Shown here piece by piece: positions 38,760-47,655 of a stretch of 64,000 nt of DNA. Origin of the DNA: Erythrobacter longus (GTDB lineage Bacteria; Pseudomonadota; Alphaproteobacteria; Sphingomonadales; Sphingomonadaceae); the NCBI RefSeq assembly GCF_000715015.1, contig NZ_JMIW01000003.1:186001-250000 (forward strand), given 5' to 3'. Under the pieces are notes generated by a model that did no database searches, had not been told where the DNA came from, and was given only the letters and a program-made list of their open reading frames with translations. The position numbers were made by a program, and so were the translations under genes. How positions within the stretch are numbered: the stretch's first letter is position 1; each line of letters opens with the position of its first letter.

Positions 38760-39713
38760 ATGTTAGAGCCACCAAAGACAGTATTCTTAGATCAGAATAA
38801 GTGGATCGACCTTGCGCATGCGTTTGAGGACCCGAGTGCAAATCGGGAGACTTATGAGATCGGATGCGCGATGATTGAAGCACTCAAGGCAGGGCAACTA
38901 CAATTCCCTCTGACTAGCGGTATTCTCATCGAAACTTATCGAATGCGCAACGATGACCACCGAAGGCTCATCGCAGAAGTGCAAGCTCGACTGAGCCAAG
39001 GTCGAGTGTTTCGGAATCGAGATTTCTTGATCCGACACGAGATTTTGAGGTTCTTCGAGCAAGATGATCCATCCTCAATCTCGCAGATTCCACCGCTTTG
39101 GTGGATGTCGCGTCACTTTCTAGAAGCTTTCGTGGACTTTCAGACCGCAATTTCTGAAATGGGACTGGAAGCTCATCAGGTCAAAGGGTTGTTGGCGGAT
39201 CCAATTTTGGCGTTGTTTGACTGGGTCGCAAGCGCGCCGAGTGACGAACGTGAAATGGCAATTGGCCACTGGGAAAGAGAGGCTGGCCGCCTGATAAGTC
39301 AGTTCGACGAGCGTCGCTCAAGACTGAAAGATGAGTCTTTCAGTATGCAGAAGAGAGTCTATGCGACGACTTTGGCAATCGAAGAGCAAGACCGGATAAT
39401 CTCGGTATGTCTAGGTTCAGGTCGTGATTGGAACCAGCTGACTGAGAACGGTCCGAAAATCCTCAAAGACATTATTCAGTATGTCTCGACCTACCAGGCT
39501 GAGATCGCGTTGGCTTGTTCTATCGAACGATTGGGCAGGCAAATTCAGTTGAACGACCTTCGCGATATGAGCTCCTATGTCGCTGTCTTACCCAATTCTG
39601 ACGTTATTATTGGTGAGAAGCTATTCGTCAACTTGGCTCGTCAGGGCGGCTTGGGGAAAAGATTTGGTTGCGAGCTCCACACCGACCTGAGTTCGCTAAA
39701 GCCATTTTTGTAG
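38760..39713 (+). CDS. PIN-like domain protein of unusual composition
   Basis: The 317-residue product begins MLEPPKTVFLDQNKWIDLA. The first strand with Asp (FLDQNKWIDL) and a late LPNSDVIIGEK segment resemble the first and third acidic sites of PIN-like nucleases, with a long all-helical middle. Catalysis is therefore possible but unproved. It has visibly lower GC content and different codon choice (more ATT, AGA, TTG, TCT) than its neighbours, suggesting acquisition by transfer. There is no antitoxin-like gene beside it. The start at 38760 is preferred over an upstream in-frame codon inside the transporter gene. Confidence 0.6.
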   Translation: MLEPPKTVFLDQNKWIDLAHAFEDPSANRETYEIGCAMIEALKAGQLQFPLTSGILIETYRMRNDDHRRLIAEVQARLSQGRVFRNRDFLIRHEILRFFEQDDPSSISQIPPLWWMSRHFLEAFVDFQTAISEMGLEAHQVKGLLADPILALFDWVASAPSDEREMAIGHWEREAGRLISQFDERRSRLKDESFSMQKRVYATTLAIEEQDRIISVCLGSGRDWNQLTENGPKILKDIIQYVSTYQAEIALACSIERLGRQIQLNDLRDMSSYVAVLPNSDVIIGEKLFVNLARQGGLGKRFGCELHTDLSSLKPFL

Positions 39714-39715
39714 GC

Positions 39716-40717
39716 TCAACTCCCCCCAAACTTCACAAAGCCCAAATCTCCCTGACCTACAGTCCCGCTCGCCATCTCCAGCATACGGTCAAGGCTCTTC
39801 TTCGCTTGCAAACGCAACTCCTCGTCCATCTCGATGCGCGGCTCCAGATCGCGTAGCGCCGTGTACATCTTCTCCATGGTGTTGAGCGCCATATAGGGGC
39901 AGATGTTGCAGTTGCAGTTGCCGTCCGCTCCCGGCGCTCCGATGAAGGTTTTTTCGGGCAGCGCCTTTTCCATCTGGTGCATAATGTGCGGCTCGGTCGC
40001 GACGATCAGAGTGTCGCCTTCAAAGCTTTGCGCGAATTTTAGGATACCGCTGGTTGAACCAACGTAATCGGCGTGGTCGACGATGGCTGGCGGGCACTCG
40101 GGGTGTGCGGCCACAGGCGCGCCGGGGTGCTGTTCCTTGAGTTTAAGAAGCTCGGTTTCAGAAAACGCCTCGTGCACCACGCAGACACCCGGCCACAGCA
40201 GCATTTCGCGGTTGAAATTGCGCGACAACCAGCCGCCCAAGTGACGGTCGGGGCCAAAGATGATCTTCTGGTCCTCGGGGATTTGCGACAGGATCGTCTC
40301 AGCGCTGGAGCTGGTCACGATAATGTCGCTCAATGCTTTCACCTCGGTCGAGCAATTGATGTAGGTGAGCGCGATGTGATCGGGGTTTGCTTCGCGGAAA
40401 GCCTTGAACTTCTCGGGTGGGCAGCTGTCTTCCAAAGAACACCCTGCGTCCATATCGGGCAGGATCACGGTCTTTTCTGGCGAGAGGATTTTGGCGGTTT
40501 CGGCCATGAATTTGACCCCGCAAAACAGGATCACATCCGCGTCTGTCTCCGCCGCCTTGCGCGATAACTCGAGGCTGTCGCCCACGAAATCGGCAATGTC
40601 CTGAATATCGGGGGTCTGGTAATAGTGGGCAAGGATCACCGCATTGCGCGTCTTTTTGAGGCGGTTGATCTCGGCGTGGAGTGCTTCCCCGCTTGGTACT
40701 TTGCTTTCGAAGCTCAT
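39716..40717 (-). CDS. nadA: Quinolinate synthase A
   Basis: The 333-residue product is NadA. It condenses iminoaspartate with dihydroxyacetone phosphate in NAD synthesis and carries a [4Fe-4S] cluster. Cys in ILFCGVKF and the C-terminal GNCNCNICPYM cluster are visible, along with AHYYQTPDIQDIADFVGDSL. The ATG at 40717 (MSFESKVPSG) is chosen; the frame extends further upstream. nadB and nadC are not adjacent. It is tail to tail with the PIN-like gene, two bases apart. Confidence 0.93.
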   Translation of the reverse strand: MSFESKVPSGEALHAEINRLKKTRNAVILAHYYQTPDIQDIADFVGDSLELSRKAAETDADVILFCGVKFMAETAKILSPEKTVILPDMDAGCSLEDSCPPEKFKAFREANPDHIALTYINCSTEVKALSDIIVTSSSAETILSQIPEDQKIIFGPDRHLGGWLSRNFNREMLLWPGVCVVHEAFSETELLKLKEQHPGAPVAAHPECPPAIVDHADYVGSTSGILKFAQSFEGDTLIVATEPHIMHQMEKALPEKTFIGAPGADGNCNCNICPYMALNTMEKMYTALRDLEPRIEMDEELRLQAKKSLDRMLEMASGTVGQGDLGFVKFGGS

Positions 40718-40859
40718 GGATGGGTCCCTAAGTCTTTGGCCTGCTATCTTACTTGCGTTTGACATAAGCATGATTGCCGAGATTTGCGAGAGTTCAGTTT
40801 GCGAATGACTCTCGCGCACAGTGTGTTAGCTTTGGCCCGAGTGAGAGAGGGGAACAGCT

Positions 40860-42473
40860 ATGTACAAGCTTGATCTCAAAGAGGCCTATTGCCCCGCGCA
40901 AACCGACACCGAGTATAAAGAGCGCACCATCGAAGGGGTCTTGCGCGAGCAGGTGGCAATACGCCCCGATGCGCTGGCCTTGCGCGAATTGCTGGCCGAT
41001 GGATCTGCGGGCCGCGACTGGACCTATGCTGAATTGCTTGCAGATAGCGAGCGGGCAGCGCGCGCGCTTGCGGCGCGGCATCCGGCTGGCACGCGCATTG
41101 CGGTGATGGGCGGCAATTGCCCGGAATGGGTGATGATACAGCTTGGCGCGGCGATGGCGGGGCTGGTCATCGTCACCGTCAACCCGAGCTTTATCGCGCG
41201 CGAGGTGCGCTATGTCCTAGAACAATCGGGCTCCGGCGCGGTCTATTATCAGCCCAATGTGCGCGGGAGTGCGCTTCGTCCCGTAGTGGATGAGGCCGCA
41301 GCAGGGCTCGCGGCGTCCGAGTATGTGCTTGACATGACTGATCATGGCGAATTGTTCGCGGGCGAGAAAGACGGCGAGCTGCGTTCAAGTAACCCGCGCG
41401 ATATCGTCATGATCCAATACACATCGGGCACCACCGGCTTTCCCAAGGGCGTGCTGCTCCATCAACATGGATTGGTGCAATCGAACAGGGACGTGTTCGA
41501 GCGCTGGAATATTGGGCCAGGCGACAAGGTGACGTGCCCGTTCCCGCTGTTCCACACGGCTGGCAGCGCGGTGTGTGTGCTTGGTACGATGGCACGAGGT
41601 GGCACTTTGATGCTTGTCTCGGTGTTTGATCCGGTCGCGGTTGCAAAGATGATCGAGCGCGAGAAACCGGAGGTTCTGGGCGGCGTTGCAACCATGCTCT
41701 TTGCTATCATGGAGGCGGCCAAGGCGACCGGCACCGATGTGTCGAGCGTGCGCACGATCCTGTCTGGCGGCGCGATGGTACCACCGGAATTGAACCGCGC
41801 GGCGCAGGCCATTTTCGGAGTGCCGATCCTGATCGTTTATGGCCAGACCGAAACATCGCCTGCGATCACCGCTGCATGGCCCACCGATACCGGCGAAGAG
41901 CTGATGGAGACCATCGGCCAACCGTGCAGCCATATGGAAGTCTCGATCCGCAACCCCAATGACAACAGCGTGTGCGCCATTGATGAACAAGGCGAGATCT
42001 GCATGCGCGGGTTCAATATGATGGCGGGTTATAACGACAATCCGCAGGCGACTGCGGAGACAATCGATCAGGACGGCTGGCTCCACACAGGCGACTTGGG
42101 CAGCATTTCTGCGACCGGATATGTGAAGATCACGGGCCGGGTAAAAGAGATGATCATCAGAGGCGGCGAGAACCTCTTTCCCGCCGAAATCGAGGCCGCG
42201 ATGATCGAGCATCCTGCCATTGCCGAGGTTGCCGTGGCAGGTGTGCCGGATGAAAAGTGGGGCGAGATTGTCGCGTGCTTTATGCGGCTTGCCGAAGGCG
42301 CGACACGGCCTTCGAACGATGACCTCAAAGCCTTTGTGCGCGAGCGTTTGTCGCCGCAAAAGACCCCTGCGCATTGGGTTTGGGTCAGGGAATTCCCGCT
42401 CACGGGCTCTGGCAAAATTCAGAAGTTTCAACTGGCGGAAGACTTCGCCAAGGGTGAATTGGCAAGCGCCTGA
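40860..42473 (+). CDS. Acyl-CoA synthetase (AMP-forming, FadD-like)
   Basis: The 537-residue product has the adenylate-forming core motifs: MIQYTSGTTGFPKG (P-loop), YGQTETSPAI, GWLHTGDLG, GRVKEMIIRGGENLFP and the C-terminal catalytic Lys in TGSGKIQKF. It activates a carboxylic acid to acyl-CoA; the closest type is medium/long-chain fatty acyl-CoA ligase, but acid length cannot be set. It is followed closely by a DUF1499 gene (23 bp). Length is normal. Confidence 0.9.
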   Translation: MYKLDLKEAYCPAQTDTEYKERTIEGVLREQVAIRPDALALRELLADGSAGRDWTYAELLADSERAARALAARHPAGTRIAVMGGNCPEWVMIQLGAAMAGLVIVTVNPSFIAREVRYVLEQSGSGAVYYQPNVRGSALRPVVDEAAAGLAASEYVLDMTDHGELFAGEKDGELRSSNPRDIVMIQYTSGTTGFPKGVLLHQHGLVQSNRDVFERWNIGPGDKVTCPFPLFHTAGSAVCVLGTMARGGTLMLVSVFDPVAVAKMIEREKPEVLGGVATMLFAIMEAAKATGTDVSSVRTILSGGAMVPPELNRAAQAIFGVPILIVYGQTETSPAITAAWPTDTGEELMETIGQPCSHMEVSIRNPNDNSVCAIDEQGEICMRGFNMMAGYNDNPQATAETIDQDGWLHTGDLGSISATGYVKITGRVKEMIIRGGENLFPAEIEAAMIEHPAIAEVAVAGVPDEKWGEIVACFMRLAEGATRPSNDDLKAFVRERLSPQKTPAHWVWVREFPLTGSGKIQKFQLAEDFAKGELASA

Positions 42474-42496
42474 ACCTGCACGAAAAAGGAACGGTA

Positions 42497-42940
42497 ATGG
42501 GTATTTTGAAAGCTTTGGTCTTCGGCATTTTGGGCCTTGCGGTTCTGGGCGCAGCGGGATTTTTCGTCCTTGGCTTGATGTCGCAAAATGGTGAGGCACC
42601 CGGCCTTGTCCAGGGTCAATTGGCCCCCTGTCCCGACAGCCCCAATTGCGTAAGCAGCGAGACGGGCACCGTTGCGGAAAAAGCGACGCAACCTTTGTCT
42701 GCGGATGCATGGGACAAACTTCCCGAAGCGATCGCTGCGCAAGGCGGCACAGTCACCAGCGCGTCGGACGATTACATCTCAGCCGAGTTCAAATCCGCCA
42801 TTTTCGGTTTTGTCGACGATGTCGAATTTCGCAAGGCCGAGGACGCGGTTCATCTGCGTTCAGCCTCGCGGGTCGGATATTCGGACGCAGGCGCAAACGC
42901 TGCGCGGGTGGCGGCGCTTCGCGGAGCGCTTGGCGAGTAG
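42497..42940 (+). CDS. DUF1499 domain protein
   Basis: The 147-residue product has one N-terminal membrane segment (about residues 5-28) and then a DUF1499 domain with the core pattern CPDSPNCVSSE and an ending around VHLRSASRVGYSDAGANAARV. DUF1499 proteins are found in many alphaproteobacteria and plants, with no firmly assigned biochemical activity. It follows the acyl-CoA synthetase gene closely, so co-transcription is likely, and is convergent with the SDR gene. Confidence 0.85.
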   Translation: MGILKALVFGILGLAVLGAAGFFVLGLMSQNGEAPGLVQGQLAPCPDSPNCVSSETGTVAEKATQPLSADAWDKLPEAIAAQGGTVTSASDDYISAEFKSAIFGFVDDVEFRKAEDAVHLRSASRVGYSDAGANAARVAALRGALGE

Positions 42941-42948
42941 GGGCGACC

Positions 42949-43641
42949 TTACCAGGGGTGCTCTGTCCCGGCCCATGTCCAGAAGCGGCCTGACATCTCA
43001 TTGTTAAGACCACTTGCGAGGAGGAATATTCCCTCAGCGCTTTCTTTGGGCGAAATGGCAGCTTGTGGTCCGCCCATATCGGTGCGCACCCAGCCGGGGT
43101 GTATCGGGACCACAGTGATGCCATCGCTCGCAAAATTGGTGGCAAGAACCTGCATCGCCTTGTTCACCGCCGCCTTGCTGGTGCGGTATGCGATGGCGCC
43201 TTCCAGATTTTGATTGAGCGATCCCATCTCGCTGGACACTGTCACAATGCGCGGATTGGGCGAGCGTTTGAGATTGTCTTTCAACGCCAGCGACATGCGA
43301 ACAGGGGCCATTGAATTGGTCGCAAATATTGCTTGCCACTCGTCATAATCGATGGATGACAAATCATTGCGGTTCGCATCCAGAATGCCAGCGTTGTTGA
43401 TAAGGACATCAAGTGGTTCATCACCCAACTGCTGTGCAAGAGCGGCGATGTCATCGGGATTGGTTACATCAAGCTTGCAGATTTGGATGTCATGGCCCTC
43501 TTGCAACGCGGTCAGAGCAGTGGCTTGGGCAGGGTTGCGGCATCCTGCGATGACCTTCCAACCGGCCTCAGCAAATTTCTGTGCCAAAGCAAGGCCAAGG
43601 CCGCGATTAGCACCTGAGATTAGAACGGTTTCGATCGACAT
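42949..43641 (-). CDS. Short-chain dehydrogenase/reductase (C-factor-like)
   Basis: The 230-residue product has the SDR nucleotide site ISGANRGLGLALA, the NNAG motif (LINNAGIL), a catalytic Ser (VTVSSEMGS) and Tyr/Lys pair YRTSK. This is the C-factor-like branch of classical SDRs. Substrate unknown. The ATG at 43641 has AAAGGAG immediately before it and is chosen over a start six codons upstream. It is convergent with the DUF1499 gene. Confidence 0.9.
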   Translation of the reverse strand: MSIETVLISGANRGLGLALAQKFAEAGWKVIAGCRNPAQATALTALQEGHDIQICKLDVTNPDDIAALAQQLGDEPLDVLINNAGILDANRNDLSSIDYDEWQAIFATNSMAPVRMSLALKDNLKRSPNPRIVTVSSEMGSLNQNLEGAIAYRTSKAAVNKAMQVLATNFASDGITVVPIHPGWVRTDMGGPQAAISPKESAEGIFLLASGLNNEMSGRFWTWAGTEHPW

Positions 43642-43676
43642 TCTCCTTTGGATTGGCAATTCGCATTAATTGCCCT

Positions 43677-44378
43677 TTAAACCGCTATCCCGAACAGCGA
43701 GCCGATGGCAGCCGTTGCCGCCATTGCAAGGATACCCCAGCCTACCACGCGGATGATCGCTGGCATGGTTGGTGCACCGCCCAGCTTTGCACCGGTTGCT
43801 CCCAGCAAGGCCAGCGCGATAATTGAAACAACAGCGATAGCCCAGATCGTCCATTCTTGGGGGGCGAGAACAGCTGCAAGAACGGGCGGGGCTGCTCCCA
43901 CGGTGAAGGTCACGCCCGATGCAATCGCTGCTTGAAGAGGCTTTGCCGCCAATTCATCCGACAGGCCAAGTTCGTCGCGCAAATGGGCGGACAGTGGGTC
44001 TTTTGCCGTCAACTCACGCGCAACCAGCGAGGCAGTTTTCTCGCTAAGTCCGCGTTCCTTGTAGATGGCGATGAGTTCGGCGAGCTCTTCGCCTGGTGTT
44101 TCTTCGATAGCCTTTCGCTCGCGTGCAATATCGGCCTGTTCGGAATCGCGCTGTGCCGAGACAGAGATATATTCGCCCGCTGCCATCGACATGGCGCCTG
44201 CGACGAGGCCTGCAACGCCCGAGATTATGATGACGGAAGGGTCCGGATTGGCGGCAGCGACGCCAATGACGAGCGATGCGACCGAGATGATCCCGTCATT
44301 GCCGCCAAGCACCGCTGCACGAAGCCAGCCGCCGCGCTCGACATAGTGCGGGTCGTCAGGATGCGCGCTGGGGGTCAT
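43677..44378 (-). CDS. VIT1/CCC1-family membrane protein
   Basis: The 233-residue product shows the VIT family pattern: WLRAAVLGGNDGIISVASLVIG in the first helix pair, MSMAAGEYISVSAQRDSE in the next, then a cytoplasmic helical metal-binding-type domain (EELAELIAIYKERGLSEKTA) and three further membrane segments. Eukaryotic relatives import Fe2+/Mn2+ into vacuoles; bacterial members probably export iron or manganese. It stands alone, 36 bases from the SDR gene and close to the hydrolase gene. Confidence 0.88.
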   Translation of the reverse strand: MTPSAHPDDPHYVERGGWLRAAVLGGNDGIISVASLVIGVAAANPDPSVIIISGVAGLVAGAMSMAAGEYISVSAQRDSEQADIARERKAIEETPGEELAELIAIYKERGLSEKTASLVARELTAKDPLSAHLRDELGLSDELAAKPLQAAIASGVTFTVGAAPPVLAAVLAPQEWTIWAIAVVSIIALALLGATGAKLGGAPTMPAIIRVVGWGILAMAATAAIGSLFGIAV

Positions 44379-44382
44379 GGGG

Positions 44383-45261
44383 TCAATTCACGCTCCAAAG
44401 CGTGCCGTCTTGCTTGGCAAGCCCGCGTTTCTCAAGGTCGAGCAAATGGGCCGTCACGCTCATTTCAGCGGCACCGATCAGGCGTTTATCAAGCCCCTTG
44501 TACATGTCGGGAATGAAATCGGCGGCAATTCTTGCCCGCTCTCCCATCAGGCGCAAGATCTGGTTCTCGCGCTGGCGGCGGTGGCCAATCATACCGCGCA
44601 CCAATTGCTGCGGCTTGGTGATCGCTGCACCATGGGCCGAGTGGTAGACTTTGTCGCCGCGCGCCTGAAGCTTCTCGAGGCTCGCCATATAATCACCCAT
44701 ATCGCCATCGGGCGGGATGACGACGCTGGTGGACCAGCCCATGACATGATCGCCGGTGAACAGCGAACCGCTTTCTTCAAGCGCAAAGCACAGATGGTTC
44801 GAGGTATGCCCCGGTGTGGCCACAGCGGTTAGCGTCCAGCCGGTTCCGCGCATTTGCTCGCCGTCTTCAAGCACGCGGTCAGGTTCATATGTGGTGTCGA
44901 ACGCCTCATCAGAACGCGGGCCATCCACTTTGAGCACCAAAGGCGCGCAGCCCACAATGGGCGCGCCCGTTTTCTCAGCCAAAGGTGCAGCGGCAGGAGA
45001 ATGGTCGCGGTGCGTGTGGGTACACATGATCGCAGTGACCGTGCGGGTGCCAACAGCGGCAAGGATTGCCTCGATATGCGGTGCCTCGTCTGGCCCCGGG
45101 TCAATCACCGCGCAGTCCGGGCCAGTGGGATCGCCCACGACATAGGTCTGCGTGCCGGTAAAGGTATAGGGCGATGGATTGGGCGCGAGCACCCGCATGA
45201 CAAGCGGCTCTACCGGATCGGCAAGGCCTGTGGGCCATGGCTTCGGGGGTATCTTCGACAT
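44383..45261 (-). CDS. Metallo-beta-lactamase-fold hydrolase
   Basis: The product is about 292 residues from the ATG at 45261 (an ATG seven codons upstream is also possible). It has the metal motif THTHRDH, GHTSNH and GDHVMGW, and a C-terminal winged-helix-like region (LIGAAEMSVTAHLLDLEKRGL). This architecture matches the LACTB2-like branch of MBL hydrolases or nucleases. Earlier in-frame starts lie inside a dispersed hairpin repeat and are rejected. It is close to the VIT-family gene (4 bp), so the two may be co-transcribed. Confidence 0.85.
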   Translation of the reverse strand: MSKIPPKPWPTGLADPVEPLVMRVLAPNPSPYTFTGTQTYVVGDPTGPDCAVIDPGPDEAPHIEAILAAVGTRTVTAIMCTHTHRDHSPAAAPLAEKTGAPIVGCAPLVLKVDGPRSDEAFDTTYEPDRVLEDGEQMRGTGWTLTAVATPGHTSNHLCFALEESGSLFTGDHVMGWSTSVVIPPDGDMGDYMASLEKLQARGDKVYHSAHGAAITKPQQLVRGMIGHRRQRENQILRLMGERARIAADFIPDMYKGLDKRLIGAAEMSVTAHLLDLEKRGLAKQDGTLWSVN

Positions 45262-45295
45262 GGGTATTGCATATGCCGTCATGGACGGTCCGTGT

Positions 45296-45402
45296 CGAGG
45301 GCAGGCCCACCCCGCTGCGACTAAGCACGACCCAACTTCGTTAGGGTCTTGCCAAGTCTCGCCCCCCTCCCGCTTGCGGGAGGGGTTGGGGGTGGGTAAG
45401 CG
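45296..45402. repeat. Dispersed hairpin repeat, copy A
   Basis: The element contains GCCAAGTCTCG-type sequence and a perfect 10-bp stem-loop (CCCCTCCCGC, TT, GCGGGAGGGG at 45364-45385). The same pieces in the same order occur near 59135-59255, separating other genes. It lies between the hydrolase gene and glpK. Confidence 0.75.
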
Positions 45403-45433
45403 GCGAAGAACCAAGACTTGATAAGGGATCACC

Positions 45434-46906
45434 ATGTCTGATTACATTCTCGTCCTTGATGAAGGCACCACCTCCACGCGTGCAATGTTGTTTGCAAGCG
45501 ATGGCGTGCTTGTCGCGAGTGCACAAGCGGAGCTGACCCAGCATTATCCGCAAGGCGGGTGGGTCGAACATGACGCGGGCGAGATCTGGTTGAAGACGCT
45601 GGCCTGCGCAAACGAGGTGATCCCCAAGGCGGGTGGTGCGGCGATGATCGCTGGCATGGGCATTACGAACCAACGCGAAACCGTCGTTGCCTGGGACAAG
45701 GTTACGGGCGAGCCGTTGACCCGCGCTATTGTGTGGCAGGACCGGCGCACAGAGCCGCTTTGCGATGCGTTGAGAGGGGCGGGTCACGAGCCGGACATTC
45801 AATCAAAAACGGGCCTTTTGCTCGATCCATATTTTTCCGGCACCAAAATGCGCTGGATGCTCGACAATGTGCCTTCGGTGCGCGCGGCCGCCAATGCGCG
45901 CACCTTGGCTTTTGGGACGGTGGAAAGCTGGCTCACCTTCAAGCTTTCAGGCGGCGCTACGCACATCACCGATGCCAGCAATGCAAGCCGGACCTTGTTG
46001 ATGGGCCTTGGCGATCCGGGCTTTGATGAAGGGCTCTGCGATCTGTTGGGTGTGCCGATGGATGCTCTTCCTCGGGTGGTCGATATGTCGGGCGAACTTG
46101 CCCATACTGCCCGGTCATTGTTCGGGTGCGAAATTCCAATCACAGGCCTTGCAGGCGATCAGCAATCGGCAACCATCGGGCAGGCGTGTTTTGCCCCCGG
46201 TGAGACAAAGGCAACCTTTGGCACTGGCGCGTTTGTTCTGACCAATCAGGGCAGCGTTATTCCAAAGTCCGATAACCGCCTGCTTGGCACAGTGTTGATG
46301 CAGATTGGAGGCAAGCGAACCTATGCCATCGAGGGCTCGGTTTTTGTTGCAGGAAGCCTTGTTCAATGGCTGCGCGATAGCCTTGGCATTGTGGGTGCAG
46401 CAAGCGAGACCGAAGCGCTGGCCCGGTCGATCCCCAACAGTGGCGGTGTGACCATTGTGCCCGCTCTATCCGGGCTCGGCGCGCCGCATTGGAAGCCGCA
46501 AGCGCGCGCAGTTCTAACCGGCCTCAGCTTCTCCAGCGGTAAAGCCGAAATCGCCAGAGCCGCGTTGGAAGCCATGGCGCATCAAACGTATGATCTGGCG
46601 CAGGCTTTTGCGGGTGACGGGGCCCGGTGGCAGACATTGCGGATCGACGGCGGAATGGCGGCCAATGACTGGATGGCGCAGGACCTGGCGGATATGCTTG
46701 GCATCACTGTCGAGCGGCCCGACTTTATCGAAACCACCGCCCTTGGAGCAGCGATGCTGGCAGCGGCCGGGGCAGGCCTTCACAGCGATCTTGGAACTGC
46801 AGGAAAGGCGATGCGCGGCGGGCAATCAGCCTTTGAACCTGCGATGGAAGAGGCGGTGCGCGAAGAGCGTTTGACCCGCTGGCGGCGCGCGCTTGAGGCG
46901 GTTTGA
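45434..46906 (+). CDS. glpK: Glycerol kinase
   Basis: The 490-residue product is a complete FGGY-family glycerol kinase: LDEGTTSTRAMLF near the N-terminus, WQDRRTEPLC, and PALSGLGAPHWKPQAR and GGMAANDWMAQDLADML in the C-terminal half. It phosphorylates glycerol to glycerol-3-phosphate. Neither glpD, glpF nor a glp regulator is adjacent, so the rest of the pathway must be elsewhere. The ATG follows a hairpin repeat. A weak convergent hairpin lies beyond the stop. Confidence 0.95.
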   Translation: MSDYILVLDEGTTSTRAMLFASDGVLVASAQAELTQHYPQGGWVEHDAGEIWLKTLACANEVIPKAGGAAMIAGMGITNQRETVVAWDKVTGEPLTRAIVWQDRRTEPLCDALRGAGHEPDIQSKTGLLLDPYFSGTKMRWMLDNVPSVRAAANARTLAFGTVESWLTFKLSGGATHITDASNASRTLLMGLGDPGFDEGLCDLLGVPMDALPRVVDMSGELAHTARSLFGCEIPITGLAGDQQSATIGQACFAPGETKATFGTGAFVLTNQGSVIPKSDNRLLGTVLMQIGGKRTYAIEGSVFVAGSLVQWLRDSLGIVGAASETEALARSIPNSGGVTIVPALSGLGAPHWKPQARAVLTGLSFSSGKAEIARAALEAMAHQTYDLAQAFAGDGARWQTLRIDGGMAANDWMAQDLADMLGITVERPDFIETTALGAAMLAAAGAGLHSDLGTAGKAMRGGQSAFEPAMEEAVREERLTRWRRALEAV

Positions 46907-46928
46907 GTGGGCGGGTAAGCACGCCCAC
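46907..46928. terminator. Possible terminator hairpin between glpK and rcdA-like gene
   Basis: GTGGGCG (46907-46913) pairs perfectly with CGCCCAC (46922-46928) around an 8-nt loop. It begins one base after the glpK stop and ends 10 bases before the stop of the convergent rcdA-like gene. There is no clear T tract, so termination is uncertain. Confidence 0.4.
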
Positions 46929-46938
46929 CACACGGAAT

Positions 46939-47415
46939 TTATATCGAAAGGTCGCTCAACCGCCGCTCTAGCCGTGAGTGAATGGCGCGCGCAGGCGAGG
47001 CCATTTCAAAGCCTGAACGCCATGCTTCATCAAGGCGCGCGATACGTTGATGCAATTGCTCGCTTTCCGAAATCAGATCGCGGGTCGCGGGTTCGAGCAC
47101 GGCAAGCGCTCTTTGATCCGATGGGCGATCTTCGGGCAAGGTGCCGTGCAAGCGCACCTGCTTTTCTGTAAGCTCACCGGAGAAAAAGGCGCGCTGATTA
47201 AGCAGCCATGCAAGGACGTGCATCATCCGCGTGGTGGTCTTCAATCCCTCAGTTGAAAGGGCGAGGCGCATGATAGTGTCATTGCCCGTTTCCAAAGCAA
47301 TTTCAGGTTCATAAGTGCCACGCGCAAACACCGCCCGCACTTCGTCGGCGAGCACCAGGGCTTCGGTGTAAAGCGCTTCCACAATAGGGCGCGAAAGGTT
47401 CGTGGCGTTTGTCAT
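46939..47415 (-). CDS. rcdA: DUF1465/RcdA-family protein
   Basis: The 158-residue product is all-helical, with LYTEALVLADEVRAVF, a central RMMHVLAWLLNQRAFFSGELT helix and a C-terminal ASPARAIHSRLERR-type helix. This matches the DUF1465 family, whose Caulobacter member RcdA is an adaptor needed for ClpXP degradation of CtrA in the cell cycle. The symbol is by family; function here is inferred. It is convergent with glpK. Upstream is a 240-bp gap with possible RNA structure. Confidence 0.8.
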   Translation of the reverse strand: MTNATNLSRPIVEALYTEALVLADEVRAVFARGTYEPEIALETGNDTIMRLALSTEGLKTTTRMMHVLAWLLNQRAFFSGELTEKQVRLHGTLPEDRPSDQRALAVLEPATRDLISESEQLHQRIARLDEAWRSGFEMASPARAIHSRLERRLSDLSI

Positions 47416-47655
47416 ATATTATCAGCTAGTCCGATGAGCGCGCATGTTCCAGTGGCCTTTGGTTACTTTCCATTTAAGATTTTCCCGTGTCTCTAAAAGG
47501 GACGATAAGGGGTATATACTTACCCATTCAGGTGAGTCCCTTAGGTAGAAACGCGCATAGGGAAGACTACGTATAAATCTGAGCGCCGCAGTGCCGCACG
47601 TGTGAGGTTCGCCCGGCTGTATGGGGTACGCCCGCTTTGACAGTTTCAGCCGCGC
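47416..47655. other. Gene-free stretch with a possible nested stem
   Basis: I see no gene here. Around 47495-47545 the bases GGGAC and GTCCC enclose GGGTA and TACCC, which could fold into a nested stem with a TATATAC loop. This may be a small RNA or a leader, but nothing identifies it. Confidence 0.35.

Noticed and set aside
41385-42710. 441-codon open frame on the minus strand within the acyl-CoA synthetase gene
   Set aside because: It is antisense to a complete adenylate-forming enzyme.
45283-45435. Upstream starts of the metallo-beta-lactamase-fold gene
   Set aside because: They translate the dispersed hairpin repeat rather than a conserved N-terminus.
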